Source of the DNA: Isoetes taiwanensis
Lineage: Eukaryota; Streptophyta; Lycopodiopsida; Isoetales; Isoetaceae
DNA: 64,000 nucleotides
Direction: 5' to 3'
Assembly: GCA_021234155.1 (NCBI GenBank)
Contig: JAJEKV010000028.1
Span: forward strand, 10,246,134-10,310,133
The notes under the pieces were generated by a model, which saw only the letters and a list, made by a program, of their open reading frames with translations, made no database searches and was not told the DNA's origin. The translations under genes and the position numbers were made by a program. Below are positions 23,064 through 33,479 of this stretch, piece after piece. The number at the start of each line of letters is the position of its first letter. Within the stretch, counting starts at the first letter, position 1.

Positions 23064-23137
23064 GGCTCACTGGGTATATTGGTTAAAGTATTCTTATTAG
23101 AACATTGAGTTATTTTGGTAGAGGTTCGAGCCCCCGT
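23064..23137 (+). ncRNA. tRNA-like pol III promoter segment, copy 1
   Basis: GGCTCACTGGGTATATTGG resembles a tRNA 5' end and A box. GAGGTTCGAGCCC at about 23121-23133 matches the B box GGTTCGANNCC. The acceptor arm does not pair, so this is a tRNA-derived SINE head or pseudogene. Copy 2 is at 23503-23577. Confidence 0.5.
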
Positions 23138-23502
23138 ATTTTGTATTCTAAAATCTTAGGCAAAACCGTATAGAGGTTCGATATTCCCTCAAAACCTTAG
23201 GCGAACTCGTATTACATATTTCAAAATCATAGGCGCCTCCAAGCAATAAATGACTATAAGTGAATGCGAGGTGGCCAGAGGCCCCAACATACGATCTGGG
23301 CCATATGATAGACGGATCTGACGATTGTGGTAGTCCAGGGTGCACCTCATTTAGTGTAGCACAATAATAGGGGGTTCTAGGGGGATTTGATATGGATGTA
23401 AAAATGACAGTTCCTGAAACCATAGACCATATATCCCTAAAAACAATTGAAAGGGTTATTATTAAAAAAAAAAACATAGATTCAAGATAGAAAATAATCA
23501 CA

Positions 23503-23577
23503 TTGGTTCATTGGGTATGTTGGTTAAAGTAGTCTTATTAGGGCATTGAGTTATTTTGGTAGAGGTTCGAGCCTCCG
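23503..23577 (+). ncRNA. tRNA-like pol III promoter segment, copy 2
   Basis: This is the second copy of the tRNA-derived segment, with GGTTCGAGCCTCC as B box and TTGGGTATGTTGG as A-box-like sequence. Confidence 0.45.
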
Positions 23578-24084
23578 TATTTTATATTTTAAAATTTTAG
23601 GCAAAACCTAGAGGTTCGATATTCCTTCAAAACCTTAGGCAAACTCGTATTTTATATTTCAAAATCTTAGGCGCCTCCAATCATAAATGATCATTCTTGC
23701 ACTACGACTCGCATGAACACAACAACATCCCGATACCAGAGAACTTCAAATACTAGATCCGAGGAGAACAGGTTGAAGATTGTCCTAGGCTGGACAACAG
23801 GGCAAAGATAGAAGAGGTTAGAAAGGATAGGAAAGGCCAAGAAAGCGTAGCTCATGCAAGAAGAAGCCCCTCCTCCGCATGAGATCAAAGAATAGAAGCC
23901 ATAGATACTGCTGAGAGATAGATAGGCTTTTCATTCATCTCAGCAGTTTTTTCTACAATGGTATAGGGTGGGTAGCTGCACATCGCAGGCTGCCCAAAAA
24001 ATGAAAAACATAGGGAATATCCAGTTATAACACGTGGACCCCATAAAATTGTGTGCTATAGATGTTGGCTACTGTACCTGCCGA

Positions 24085-24145
24085 GAGTTTATCGCCGGGA
24101 TTAAAAAACCCCGCCCTTTCGGGTTTTCGAGGAAAAACCCTAGCG
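24085..24145 (-). mobile_element. Fragment of a LINE B 3' end, inverted
   Basis: CGGGATTAAAAAACCCCGCC followed by GGGTTTTCGAGGAAAAACC matches the reverse complement of 22365-22410 in LINE B1. It is a third, short copy of that 3' tail. It is followed by two direct copies of CCTCGAAAAGCGAGGGGCTG (24285 and 24339). Confidence 0.55.
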
Positions 24146-24619
24146 ATAAAATCTCGGCAAGGGGGCTTGACAACAACGCAGGGCTGCTAAACGTTCCCAA
24201 AAAACCCACGCCCCATCGAAATACCGGTCGCGATCACCCCTGGACCTGCACATCACCAACAGAAAAACCAATAGAGAAAAAAAACCTCGAAAAGCGAGGG
24301 GCTGGTCACGCGTGCCACGCGACAAAAAACAACATTTACACCTCGAAAAAGCGAGGGGCTGGTCACAATTATAACAAATATGAACATGTAAATAACAATA
24401 TTAAGGGGGGGAAGGGTGGGAGCCATGGATACTGCTGAGAGATGAGAAAGCGCCGATGAAACATCGATGAAGAACTCTGCAATAAGTAGCGATCTCCCAA
24501 CCTGATGAACGGCCTAGAAATGCATGCGATGCATGCATGCGACGCATGCAATGCATGCATGCTCGTCTCGTGCAAGAATGGCGATTCGCTACGCGAATCG
24601 ATAGCATAAGCGAAATGAG

Positions 24620-24708
24620 AGGTGGCCAAAGGCCCCAGCATACGATCTGAGCCATAGGATAGATGGATCTGACGACTATGGTAGTCCAGGGTGCACCTCG
24701 TTTAGAAT
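24620..24708. repeat. Third copy of the SINE-pair spacer
   Basis: GAGGTGGCCAAAGGCCCCAG through GTAGTCCAGGGTGCACCTCG repeats 23268-23348 in the same orientation. The GAGGTG...CACCTC ends are inverted, so the unit may be a small fold-back element. Upstream, 24515-24562 is a run of overlapping GCATGC palindromes. Confidence 0.65.
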
Positions 24709-26211
24709 ATGTAAATGTAGGAACAACCAATCAGATCCTTCCCACGTTTCTACTCCACAACGTCTTTTTCTATGACACATAACTTCTGGGCCCATAACAT
24801 CTTGTCTTTGTCATGCACATATGCCTCTCCTGCTAAGGGCATCATCTAATTGGGTAGATACACTTGAGGTATGCTTGATCATAGATGGTCTTAAACTCTT
24901 TGTGTACACATATCAATAACAATGCCAACATATCAAGTATTTGTCACAATATTTGTCACCACATTTTTTGTTTGTTCATGCAGGTTACTACTCCTCATTA
25001 AAGTTTATTGCAGAGTTTGTTGTCGAAAAGACATAGAGATTGGCATTTCGTCCCATTTGTCTTAAGAAATTTGTCATGGTCATGGCCTCCTTTTCTAATT
25101 TGTTCTTAGGTTAATCGGCTCTCTTAGAATAAGTGCTCTTTGTTTCCCTATCTCAAAGTGGAACTCTTGATCAAAAGCTCCACAAAACATCTTAACATTT
25201 TTTGTACAGGAAATTGCGGCACACAGCAAGAGCACCAGCATTTTGTAGATCGACTAATCAAGTGGTCCATTTTATGTTAACGATATTTATCGTGGCAATA
25301 CATGGTGAATTGAAATAAGAAAAGAAAGTGAAGAACAAACAATGGCAGATGTTCCAAATATTTGGAAAGATTTAACACAAGTCTTCAATGCTAATGGTGG
25401 TCCAAGAAAGGATTTTGATAAAGGGGATAAAGAAACTCTAAAATTGGAAGGATTTGTGGAGGTTTAGGTTGTGGAAGTTTACATTACGCAGGACGTGAGC
25501 TTATATAGGACATGGATAGTAGAAAATTTTTGGACAGATGCAAGCAAATAATATTGATAATAACATATTCAACAACATCATAGTATCACCCGCTGTCAAG
25601 GCGACATGGTATGCAAATGGGTTCTTCTTATTGATATGTTGAAGGTCAGTTATGGTAGAGTGGACATTGTATGGGAATTGTAGAAGTTTAACATATTGTT
25701 ATATCTGAGAAGTCATAAATATTATAGTTGAAGCAAATAAGGAAGCCCTTGAGAAAGCACAACGAATAATGTCAATGTAATTGACAGATCAGAAGACGTT
25801 GAACCTGCTCAAAATTAGTTGATTTTATTACAATAATATTTTGGATGACCCCCTAAACCTCTCTGGTGCCTTAGGTATTGTTAAAGATTTGGACATTTTG
25901 TGGATTGCTTGGATGAAGCCGGATGATGATGGCATTGACATCCGCGAAATTGTGTGTAAGGAATTAGTAAGAAACCCTTTCAATCATTCCAAGTAAAGAA
26001 CACTTTGATAGTACAGCTGCTAGGAGACATATTAAGTGCAAGGTAGGATTTTTTCAAAGAAGAAGAAGAGGGAGCAAGAAGAGCTCGATCAAGATCTTTT
26101 AGACATGGATGAAGAGTTCTCTGCTGTGAACATGATTACATGTTGCAGAGGTTTAAGAATAAGAGAAGTTGAAGCATCACCATTCAGAATAATGGGCTTT
26201 GGAATTATAAA
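24709..26211. other. Decayed sequence, no clear gene
   Basis: A short frame opens at 25342 (MADVPNIWKDLTQVF) and others follow near 25715-25985, all with stops. I do not recognise them. They look like eroded coding DNA rather than random sequence, because open blocks on the plus strand succeed one another. Confidence 0.3.
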
Positions 26212-26376
26212 ATGATTGGGAACTACATTGTTCCCATATTTATAAAGGATGGAAGCATATCAGATGCTCAACAAAGTCTGAACATGGTGATATACCGAAA
26301 CAAGCACTCTTTTACATCCTTATATCAGGATATATTGAATGTGTACAATCACATCATGATTTTACTGTTGACTAGG
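26212..26376 (+). pseudogene. Possible PPR (pentatricopeptide repeat) relic
   Basis: The plus frame reads MIGNYIVPIFIKDGSISDAQ, then NKHSFTSLYQDILNVYNH. That is the cadence of a plant PPR repeat: a position, a KxGSIxDA helix, and SxTSL with the next helix. No neighbouring intact repeats are present. PPR proteins act in organelle RNA processing; this piece cannot be functional. Confidence 0.35.
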
Positions 26377-27239
26377 CATGCAAGATGACATGATATATCC
26401 TAGTTATTTTACATTTATTGCTTTGTTGAACGATTGTAAGTCGGCAGAAACATGCAAAGATTAAGAAATCGAGGTTTGCAAAAAGAGTTTTTGTTAGTAA
26501 TGCATTGATCCACATGTATGTGAAATGCAATTCTCTTGTAAATGGAGCACTTATTTTAGAATATGAGAATTGGTTTAGGTACAAAGCATTGAAATGCTTC
26601 AAATCAAATAGATAATCTGTTCTATTCTGCTGCGAGCAAAAGTAAGAAATAAACATCTTATTTTTGTGGAAGCCTTTTTTGAGCAAAACTTCACAATATG
26701 ATAGGAAGCAGTCATTTATTGGTTTCTTTCCTGGAACTCTGAGAGGATGCTGGCTGGGATAGGCATGCAGCAAATTCTTAATGCCATAGGTTAAAGAAAA
26801 GGACTTGAGTCCAATAGTTACCTCGATGAAATCGACATGGGCTGTTGTGAATCTTCTTGCTCAGCAAATACCCGGGGGTTTGAGCTGCAGTGATGCCACC
26901 ATAGTTGAATGCAGACGACGAGAAAGATAGTAGGCTCCTCTTTGGCTTTTGCAGTAGCCCAACAATCCTAGAATCTGCTTTGTGCAGTCAGAAGCCCACG
27001 CAAGCAACAAAACCGTCTGCAAACCCGGATAAGCCAAGCCAAGCTGCTTCAAATCCATCTGTCAAATTAGGGACAATCATTTGAAAGACACTGCTTCCTT
27101 CCCCTTGGCCGCTCCTTGCCCTAGTCTTCTGGCTGCACGAACCTCTCTGTAAAACCTTAGAATTCATGTGAACGATGATTGCATGCAATAGGTTCTATCT
27201 TTTTGTTTTGTTTTTATTTTTAATTTTATTTTTTAATTT
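26377..27239. other. No gene recognised
   Basis: Unique-looking DNA. Frames on the minus strand (26372-26773) show no familiar motif. Confidence 0.4.
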
Positions 27240-27486
27240 TTGAAAAGGGATTTTATTGTAAGCCCTTCGATCTCATCTTTTTTAAGGAGGGCTTTTGTTG
27301 TAAGCCCTTTGATCTTGACCATTAAAAAAGGCAAAAAAAATCAGCACAAGTTGCATGCAAATACCTGGCACACTCTAGATGTACCAATTAGTACATCTCA
27401 TGTAATGCGGCCACCAAATCATATAAAAACCATTGAAAAAAGTGTACAAAAATACAAAAGAAACCCCTGTTATTATGCTAGATATT
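27240..27486. repeat. Short direct repeats and a dispersed 50-bp repeat
   Basis: GTAAGCCCTTYGATCTY occurs at about 27259 and 27300. The stretch 27433-27486 (GTACAAAAATACAAAAGAAA through CTGTTATTATGCTAGATATT) recurs almost identically at 48432-48482, inside the integrase of the gypsy element. Confidence 0.6.
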
Positions 27487-28210
27487 AAAACACGGCCCTG
27501 TTTTTGTGCTATCACTTGCCCTGTGATGTGGAGCTGAACTGGTCAATCCATGGCCCGATGCATACCATGTAATAGTCCACAGCAATGCCATGAATGGCGC
27601 ATCTGAATAAACGAAAATAAGCCATGCCCTTTGATGGTTCAATGACTTCCCTATTGCAAACCTCAGATTACCCTTTTGATGGTTCACTGAATGCCCTCTG
27701 CAGCAGCAAATCATGCCTTCAAATGGTTCAGTGAGTGTCCAAATTTAGTCTGCTCTTGGTTCATCGAAGGCTTCTTGATCTTAATATGGAGCATCATATG
27801 CCCTAATTTGGAACTGCATGTTTTCTAGGTTTGGTACACTCTGAGCCCCTTTTAACCGTTGAATGCCTTAATTTGGTGCTACTTTCTCACGCTTTTGCAT
27901 GCATGCAGGCACATAAGTAGTCGTTCATGTTTTGGAAGCAAGCAATAAAAGGTTTGATCTTGCATTTTCAATTTTAGGATCGATTTAAATTTAGTTCTCT
28001 TGGAATTCCCTCTCCTTTTCCCGAATCTTGAGGGCTGATCCGAGCTTTAATTCTTCCTAATCAAGGGCTAATTTTCAGCCATGTTAGCAATCCAAAAAAT
28101 GGATGCATCCTTGCCCTTCAAACAAAAACCATTTTCCCTCTGATAATCTTGGCGCTTCCAATGCTGCACCTATATGAGGATGATTCTTTCCTTCAAGATC
28201 TCATCGAGCC

Positions 28211-30578
28211 ATGCCTCCTTGCACTCGATCCAATGGTGCTGATCATTCCACAATTGAAGCTGCGGTTCTCGGGGGCCTCATTCCTTCCTGGCCCAAGAAT
28301 TGCAGTAGGAATAGAATTTCAGCTCCTATTCCTAATGCCAATTCATATCCAATTCCTCATGAGAGAGATATACCAGTAGTTAGCAAGAAGAAGGCCATTA
28401 GGAGCATGAAGAGGGGCTCTTGGACCTTGGAAAACTTGAACAAGGCAAGGGATGATGTGGAAGATGGATTGTATTCACTTAGAACGGCTGCTAAGTTGTA
28501 TGGTATTCCCCACTGAGGAAAAGTTAGTACAGTGGTGTCTTCAGCAGGTGGCTGAGGGATGGGGAGTGACAGTAACAATGTTAAGGCAGAAAGTTGAAGA
28601 TCTTTGTGCAGGCCGTATAACTCCATTCAAGAATGGAGTGCCAGGTTTGAAATGGTGGAATTGTGTTAGAAATAGGCATCCTGACCTAGCCTTAAGAAAG
28701 GGTCAAATCATAGATAATGCCAGAGCAATTGCCTGTTGTAAGCCTAATTTAGATGCCTTTTATGCTTCTCTAAGGGAAACACTTGATCTTGTAGGTAATG
28801 ACCCTGATCACATTTGGAACTGTGATGAATCTGGTGCGCAGGCTGGTAAGGAATCAGGTGTAAGAGTTCTTGCTAGAAAGGGAGCAAAGCAAATATCTGA
28901 GAGGACAATGGCCAATAGGGAATGGTTGACTGTATTGTCATGTGTGAATGCAAATGGGGGGAAACTTTCTAATCTATACATTTTGAAGGGAGTACGAGTT
29001 AGGGAGGACTATTTAGAGTTCTGAACTAGAGGCAGCAATTTCTATGCAAAAGAAAGCATGGATGACTAAGGATATTTCAAGGATTGGGTTAAGCACTTAA
29101 AAAGAAAGTTCCAGGTGGTGTTTCTACTGCAAATCCTTATCTACTCATCTTAGATGGTCATGGATCTCATGTTTCTTTGCAAACTATTAAAATGGCTGCT
29201 GCAACAGGGCTCCACATTTTGAAGCTGCCTCCTCACACATCTCACAGGTTGCAGCCTCTAGATGTAAGTTGTTTTAGGCCATTTAAAGAGGCATTTAGGC
29301 ACATTAGACATAGATATTGCCTGGAACATTCCAGCAGGGAGCCTCCCAATGAGGATTTAACTTCAATGATCAGAGAGGCTCTTGATTTGGCACTCACTCC
29401 TGCAAATATCAGATCTGGTTTTCTAAAGACAAGGATCTATCCTTATAATCCAAGCAAAGCTCAACCAGAACTTGGTGGTTTAGATGTCCAGGATGATGGG
29501 ATAGTTGATGCAGATGTAGATGCAAGTGGATATGGAAATGCAAATGCAAAACTGAGTGGATATGGAAATGCAAATTGAAATTTGAATCAAAGTATTGCTG
29601 GAAATGAAAATCTAGAGGCTCCCCAACAAAGGAAAAGAAGGAGGACTTTTGTATCAAGAGATATTGCAGGGACTTTGCTGGTCACCAAAGCAAATTTGAT
29701 AGCTATGATGGAAAAAGAGGAAGCAGAAAAGAAGGAAAAGAACCGAGCTAGTTAGATGCAACTGAAAGGAAAAAGAAAATTGATGAAGAGAAGAAGAAGA
29801 AGAAGAAAGAACAATAGCAAAAAGAGAAGGATGAGAGAAAAAGGATGTGGGAGAGCAAGAATTTACCTGTTTATGGTCTAAAGAACCATCCAATTTTAGA
29901 GGCAAGAGAAGTCCGAGCATCTGCATTGAACAAATTGAGGGAAAAAAGGCAAGGCAACTGCAAAAAGATGTATAAATTTAGTTTTTTATTTAGTAATCTG
30001 TTTTCAACTTTATTAGTTTGTCTTTTGAATTTATTGAATTTACATGATTAATTGAAGCTTAATTACAGGAATTGAGAAAACAACAACAACAAGAGCAGGA
30101 CGTGAGTGATGGTGAAGATCACGTTGAATTTGAAGATGCTCTAGAAAGTGTTAGCAATGAGGAAATTCAAGTTGAGGAGGTAAGCCAAGGCTGTTTTTCT
30201 TTTTCTGGAAGTGTTTAGCAGCAAACTTGCCTGAAATTATTTCTTATGTTCAGAGAAATATAGAAAGGGTTTTGACTACTCAATCAAATGATGCTTTTCA
30301 AGATAGCCAGCACGCCTGAAAGCCCGAGCCAATATGGCTGCAGTTTGGAGGAAATCCATGAATATTGTCATGGTACTGAGGTGCAATTTGATGGTGAACA
30401 ATTTGGTGGTGATGCTGATATTTGGCACTCAAACAGTCCCTCCAGATTTTGGTCTATTGATTCAGCAGATAGGGCATTAGGGATTTGCAAGAATAATCCA
30501 AGCATTGCTGATAGGAGAACTTCAAAGAGGATCAGAACCCTTAGTTCTTTGTATTTACAAGACTATGTGCATCAGTGA
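28211..30578 (+). pseudogene. pogo/Tc1-type transposase, frameshifted
   Basis: The N-terminal frame (28211-28516) carries a pipsqueak/CENP-B-like helix-turn-helix: RGSWTLENLNKARDDVEDG then TAAKLYGIPH. A frameshift near 28513 moves to the next frame (28452-29024): a second DNA-binding part (VPGLKWWNCVRNRHPDLALR) and the first catalytic block IWNCDESGAQ. A stop at 29022 and another shift precede LLILDGHGSH (about 29145-29175), then LPPHTSHRLQPLDVSCF (29224-29274). Those blocks are the DDE_1 triad regions of pogo-type transposases. The acidic/lysine-rich C-terminal tail is broken (29580-30200), and 30288-30578 continues with STPESPSQYGCS to the TGA. Possible end repeats are CCCTAATTTGGAAC at 27801 and its inverse near 30692. 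It is non-autonomous now. Confidence 0.8.
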
Positions 30579-31199
30579 TTAATCATGTGTTTCTTTATGT
30601 AATGTACTTCAATTTGAGCTTGAATTAATTAAGTTTGTATCTGTTTTGACATATAATTTATGAGTTTTTAGTTTATTTTGGGTGTAGTGGTGTTCCAATT
30701 TAGGGTACAAGTTGTTCCATTGTGAGACCACTACTGATCCATTTGCAGCTCAAAGTCGAGCCAATTATATGCATTACAAGGAACATCCAGATATCCTAAT
30801 GTGCCAATTCAGGGATTCTGATGTGCCAATTTAGTCCAAAAAGATAGGGATATTTGAGGTGATTTTTAACATTATAAGAAGTGTTTAATCTGCCAAATTT
30901 TGAATTGTCTATATTCCTCATATCAATCTCTATATGTTTTGCTGTTTTTGCAGGTGAATTGATGCATCATGTGTTCATCAATGGCTTCCAAGTTCTTATT
31001 TGTACCAAGTATGGGCGCCCTACTCTAATATCGATGGGAATAAAAGTGGGCCATAAAAGTGAAAATGGCCTACACAATGCCGTACCAGGAGAAATTTCTG
31101 GGCCTTCACGACCAAAATCGGCTTCTTCGATTTGGGGCCCTTCCACACGCCACAAAAGGAGGAGGTAGGAAGCAAAGCTTTTTTCCCTCATCCTTTTGG

Positions 31200-32175
31200 A
31201 CCAGACAGAGCTTCGAGATGCTGCAGCGATCATAGTTGCAGATCCCATCGGCTCAGATTCCAAACCCTGTTGCATTCTCACCAATCAGTTATTCCATTGG
31301 GCCCTCGATCTGGCCGAGAGCTTCCAAATCCCCTGCGCCTGCATCTTCATGCCTTGCATTTTTTGCTGCCCTTTGAGACGCCCGACATCATCGATTGGAT
31401 GCTTGATGAAGAAAAATGGTGCGTATATCTTAATTTTGTAACCCGTACCTTAATTTCGCTGTTTATAGGAGAATATCGCGTGTATCATGTCAATGGGCTT
31501 TCACGGCTGCAGTTCTAGGATCTTCCTAGGCATATGGAATACAAAAGATTTGGGGGTTAGGGTATTAGCAAATACAGAGTTCCTCAAGTGCTTGCAAAGG
31601 CGAAATGGGTTTTGGTTAACACAGTAGAAAAAATTGAAGGGGAGCTTGTAAATTACTTGCCCAAAGCCATATCCATAGGTCCTTCAGTTTCTAATAAAGT
31701 TCTCGGATTGCCCGAACAAGACGAATTGCCGTCTCTGCATAGGCCAGATCTGTCCTGTATTGAATGGCTAAACCAATAAGCGCCCTTGTCTATGCTTTAC
31801 ATTTCATTCGGCAGTATTGTTGCTATTTCTGCCCAGCAGTTGAAGAAATTGCCTTCGGATTGGAAAATAGTAAACAGCCCTTTATGTGGGTTACCAGATC
31901 CGGCACGGTTCAAGGGCTCAAAGATGGATTTATGGAGGATTTTGAGACGCGAAATATAGGCAAGGGGCTTATCATATCCTGGGCTCCCCTGCTCAATGTT
32001 CTGAAGAATTTTGCCATCGCCGGATTTATGACACACTACGGGTGGAATACGATTATAAGAGAAAGCCTGTGCGGTGGAGAAATTCCTCTGCTGGGTTTGC
32101 CCCTCATGGCCGAGCAGCGTTTGAACTCTAAAATGCTAAAGGATGTATGGAAGATTGGAGTTACATTTCCATCAC
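31200..32175 (+). pseudogene. UDP-glycosyltransferase (family 1), broken
   Basis: Pieces follow the UGT order. AAIIVADPIGSDS and CCILTNQLFHWALDLAESF (31220-31320) are the acceptor-side segment. After a frame change comes AKAKWVLVNTVEKIEGELVN (31591-31650), then LSCIEWLNQ followed by TAA at 31777-31779 where UGTs have a second Gln. LYISFGSIVAISAQQL continues in the same frame, then a further shift gives EEIAFGLENSKQPFMWVTRS (31842-31905). The PSPG donor-binding box is WAPLLNVLKN...GFMTHYGWNTIIRES...EQRLNSK (31978-32135), with Tyr where the usual Cys lies before GWN. The C-terminus after VWKIGV is lost. Intact enzymes move sugars from UDP-sugars to small molecules. Confidence 0.8.
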
Positions 32176-32487
32176 GATGCAATCCAATGAACTGCTTCCA
32201 TGTGCATGATCAAAACAAAAAAAATTTGCACCATTCTCACATTCTAACCATTCATCTAGTCTCAAACGTTGGAATGGGCATCAGCTCAGCGTCTCCATCA
32301 CTGACAATTTCACTATGCAATGCGAAAAAAAAAAACCATTCCTATTTAAATAGAAAGCCATCGATTCCAAACCGGCAGCCTTTAATTCTTAAGGTATATT
32401 ACAACTGTCGATAACAAGGAAAGCAAACAGAGACTCTAAGTATCATCACATCCTGAACGTACTTGCACGTCCTTTCACAGCGGATTT

Positions 32488-32735
32488 CCCCGACGTTATG
32501 TGGAAGGCTAACAAGGAGCCGATTACGGCTGGCGGGGAAGCGAGCTACCCGCGGCGGCCAGGAGCGCCGGGGTAAGCGCCGGACCGGCTGCCGCCAGGGG
32601 AACTTGTCTAACTGGCAGCGAGGAGCGCTACCGGCGGCAGCCCGGGTAAGCCCGGTAGGCGTGATCGTCGGCCGCAGTAGCTCGCTTCCCGCCAAGCCGA
32701 AATCGGCGACTTGTTTGCCTTCCACAGCGTCAAGG
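32488..32735. mobile_element. Fold-back MITE 1 (about 250 bp)
   Basis: The left arm (32488-32560: CGACGTTATGTGGAAGGC, then GGCGGGGAAGCGAGCTAC) is the inverse of the right arm (about 32665-32735: GTAGCTCGCTTCCCGCCAAG, then GCCTTCCACAGCGTC). The arms are about 70 bp and the loop about 100 bp, very GC-rich against AT-rich flanks. The terminal CCTTGACG motif is shared with the 33298 hairpin. Confidence 0.75.
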
Positions 32736-32744
32736 TAAGCTTCA

Positions 32745-33200
32745 GCCAAGTTTTAAGGCCAAGTTTTAAGGCGATGGTGCTTCAGCCAAGTTTTCAGCGA
32801 TCGTGCAGGAGCCCAGTTTTCAGCGATGGTGCAGATGCCAAGTTTTCAGCGATGGTGCTTCAGCGTGTTCAACTCTCTATGCCCGCCATAGCCACAGCAG
32901 GCGTTCGGAAAACAATTGGAGATACTAGAACTGGTATTACATGCATTTTTGTTTTCTGACTCTTAAGCTTTTTATGCATGAATTTCGAAGCGGTTTTGGG
33001 ATTTAACGCTTCCATTTCTTCAATCCTGCAGCGGAGGACGCATATTTGTTCCTGTTAAAATGGTTCCAACGATTTCCCCAATACAGGGGTTCTAACAGGG
33101 GTTTTCACGCAAACAGGGGTTCTAACAGCTCTAACATTTCAGGCGTTCGGAAATCCAGCTCTAACAGGGGTTTTCAGGCAGGTAACGGGCTGTAAAAGGT
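32745..33200. repeat. Short tandem repeats
   Basis: 32745-32872 has five irregular copies of GCCAAGTTTTCAGCGATGGT. 33080-33185 has copies of AACAGGGGTTCTAACAG and AGCTCTAACA. Both groups lie between two fold-back elements. Confidence 0.75.
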
Positions 33201-33297
33201 CGTTCAAGAATGGTATACTCATCTGTCATTCTTGATTAGAATGGTCGCGACGTGGCGACCTCCCATTGGATAATAAATAAGAATGAATAGCAACTTA

Positions 33298-33368
33298 CCT
33301 TGACGTTATGTAGAATGGCATGGGGGAAGCCATTCTTGCTGCCCCCATGCCATTGTACAACGTCAAGG
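33298..33368. mobile_element. Fold-back hairpin / MITE 2 (71 bp)
   Basis: CCTTGACGTTATGTAGAATG ... CATTGTACAACGTCAAGG with CATGGGGG/CCCCCATG inside form two arms of about 27 bp around an AAGCCATTCTTGCTG loop. It shares the CCTTGACG end with MITE 1. CATTCTTG copies flank it, and another CCTTGACG occurs at 33461. Confidence 0.75.
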
Positions 33369-33479
33369 CAAGAAGAACCGGATTCTACAGGTTTTGGGGA
33401 CCCATTTTCCATTCTTGACAAGAATGATCAGAGTATCAGGCAAGAACACAGACCCACTTGCCTTGACGACATATGACGC

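Larger units (their letters stand above)
22896..23692 (+). repeat. Tandem pair of a tRNA-derived (SINE-like) repeat, period about 463 bp
   Basis: Copy 1 spans about 22896-23252 and copy 2 about 23359-23692. Each begins ACAATAAYAG.GGGTTC, carries a poly(A) run (35 A at 22999-23033; 11 at 23464-23474), then a tRNA-like segment, then repeats of AAAACCTTAGGC and GGCGCCTCCAA. Between the copies lies a spacer (23265-23350) that recurs at 24620-24708. Confidence 0.8.

Noticed and set aside
24515-24562. GCATGC-rich stretch as a CRISPR-like or regulatory array
   Set aside because: It is simple overlapping palindromic repetition with no spacers, in a eukaryotic genome.
27801-30706. CCCTAATTTGGAAC / inverse as the pogo element's terminal repeats
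   Set aside because: Only about 13 bases match with a mismatch, and no flanking TA target site is clear. Mentioned as a candidate only.
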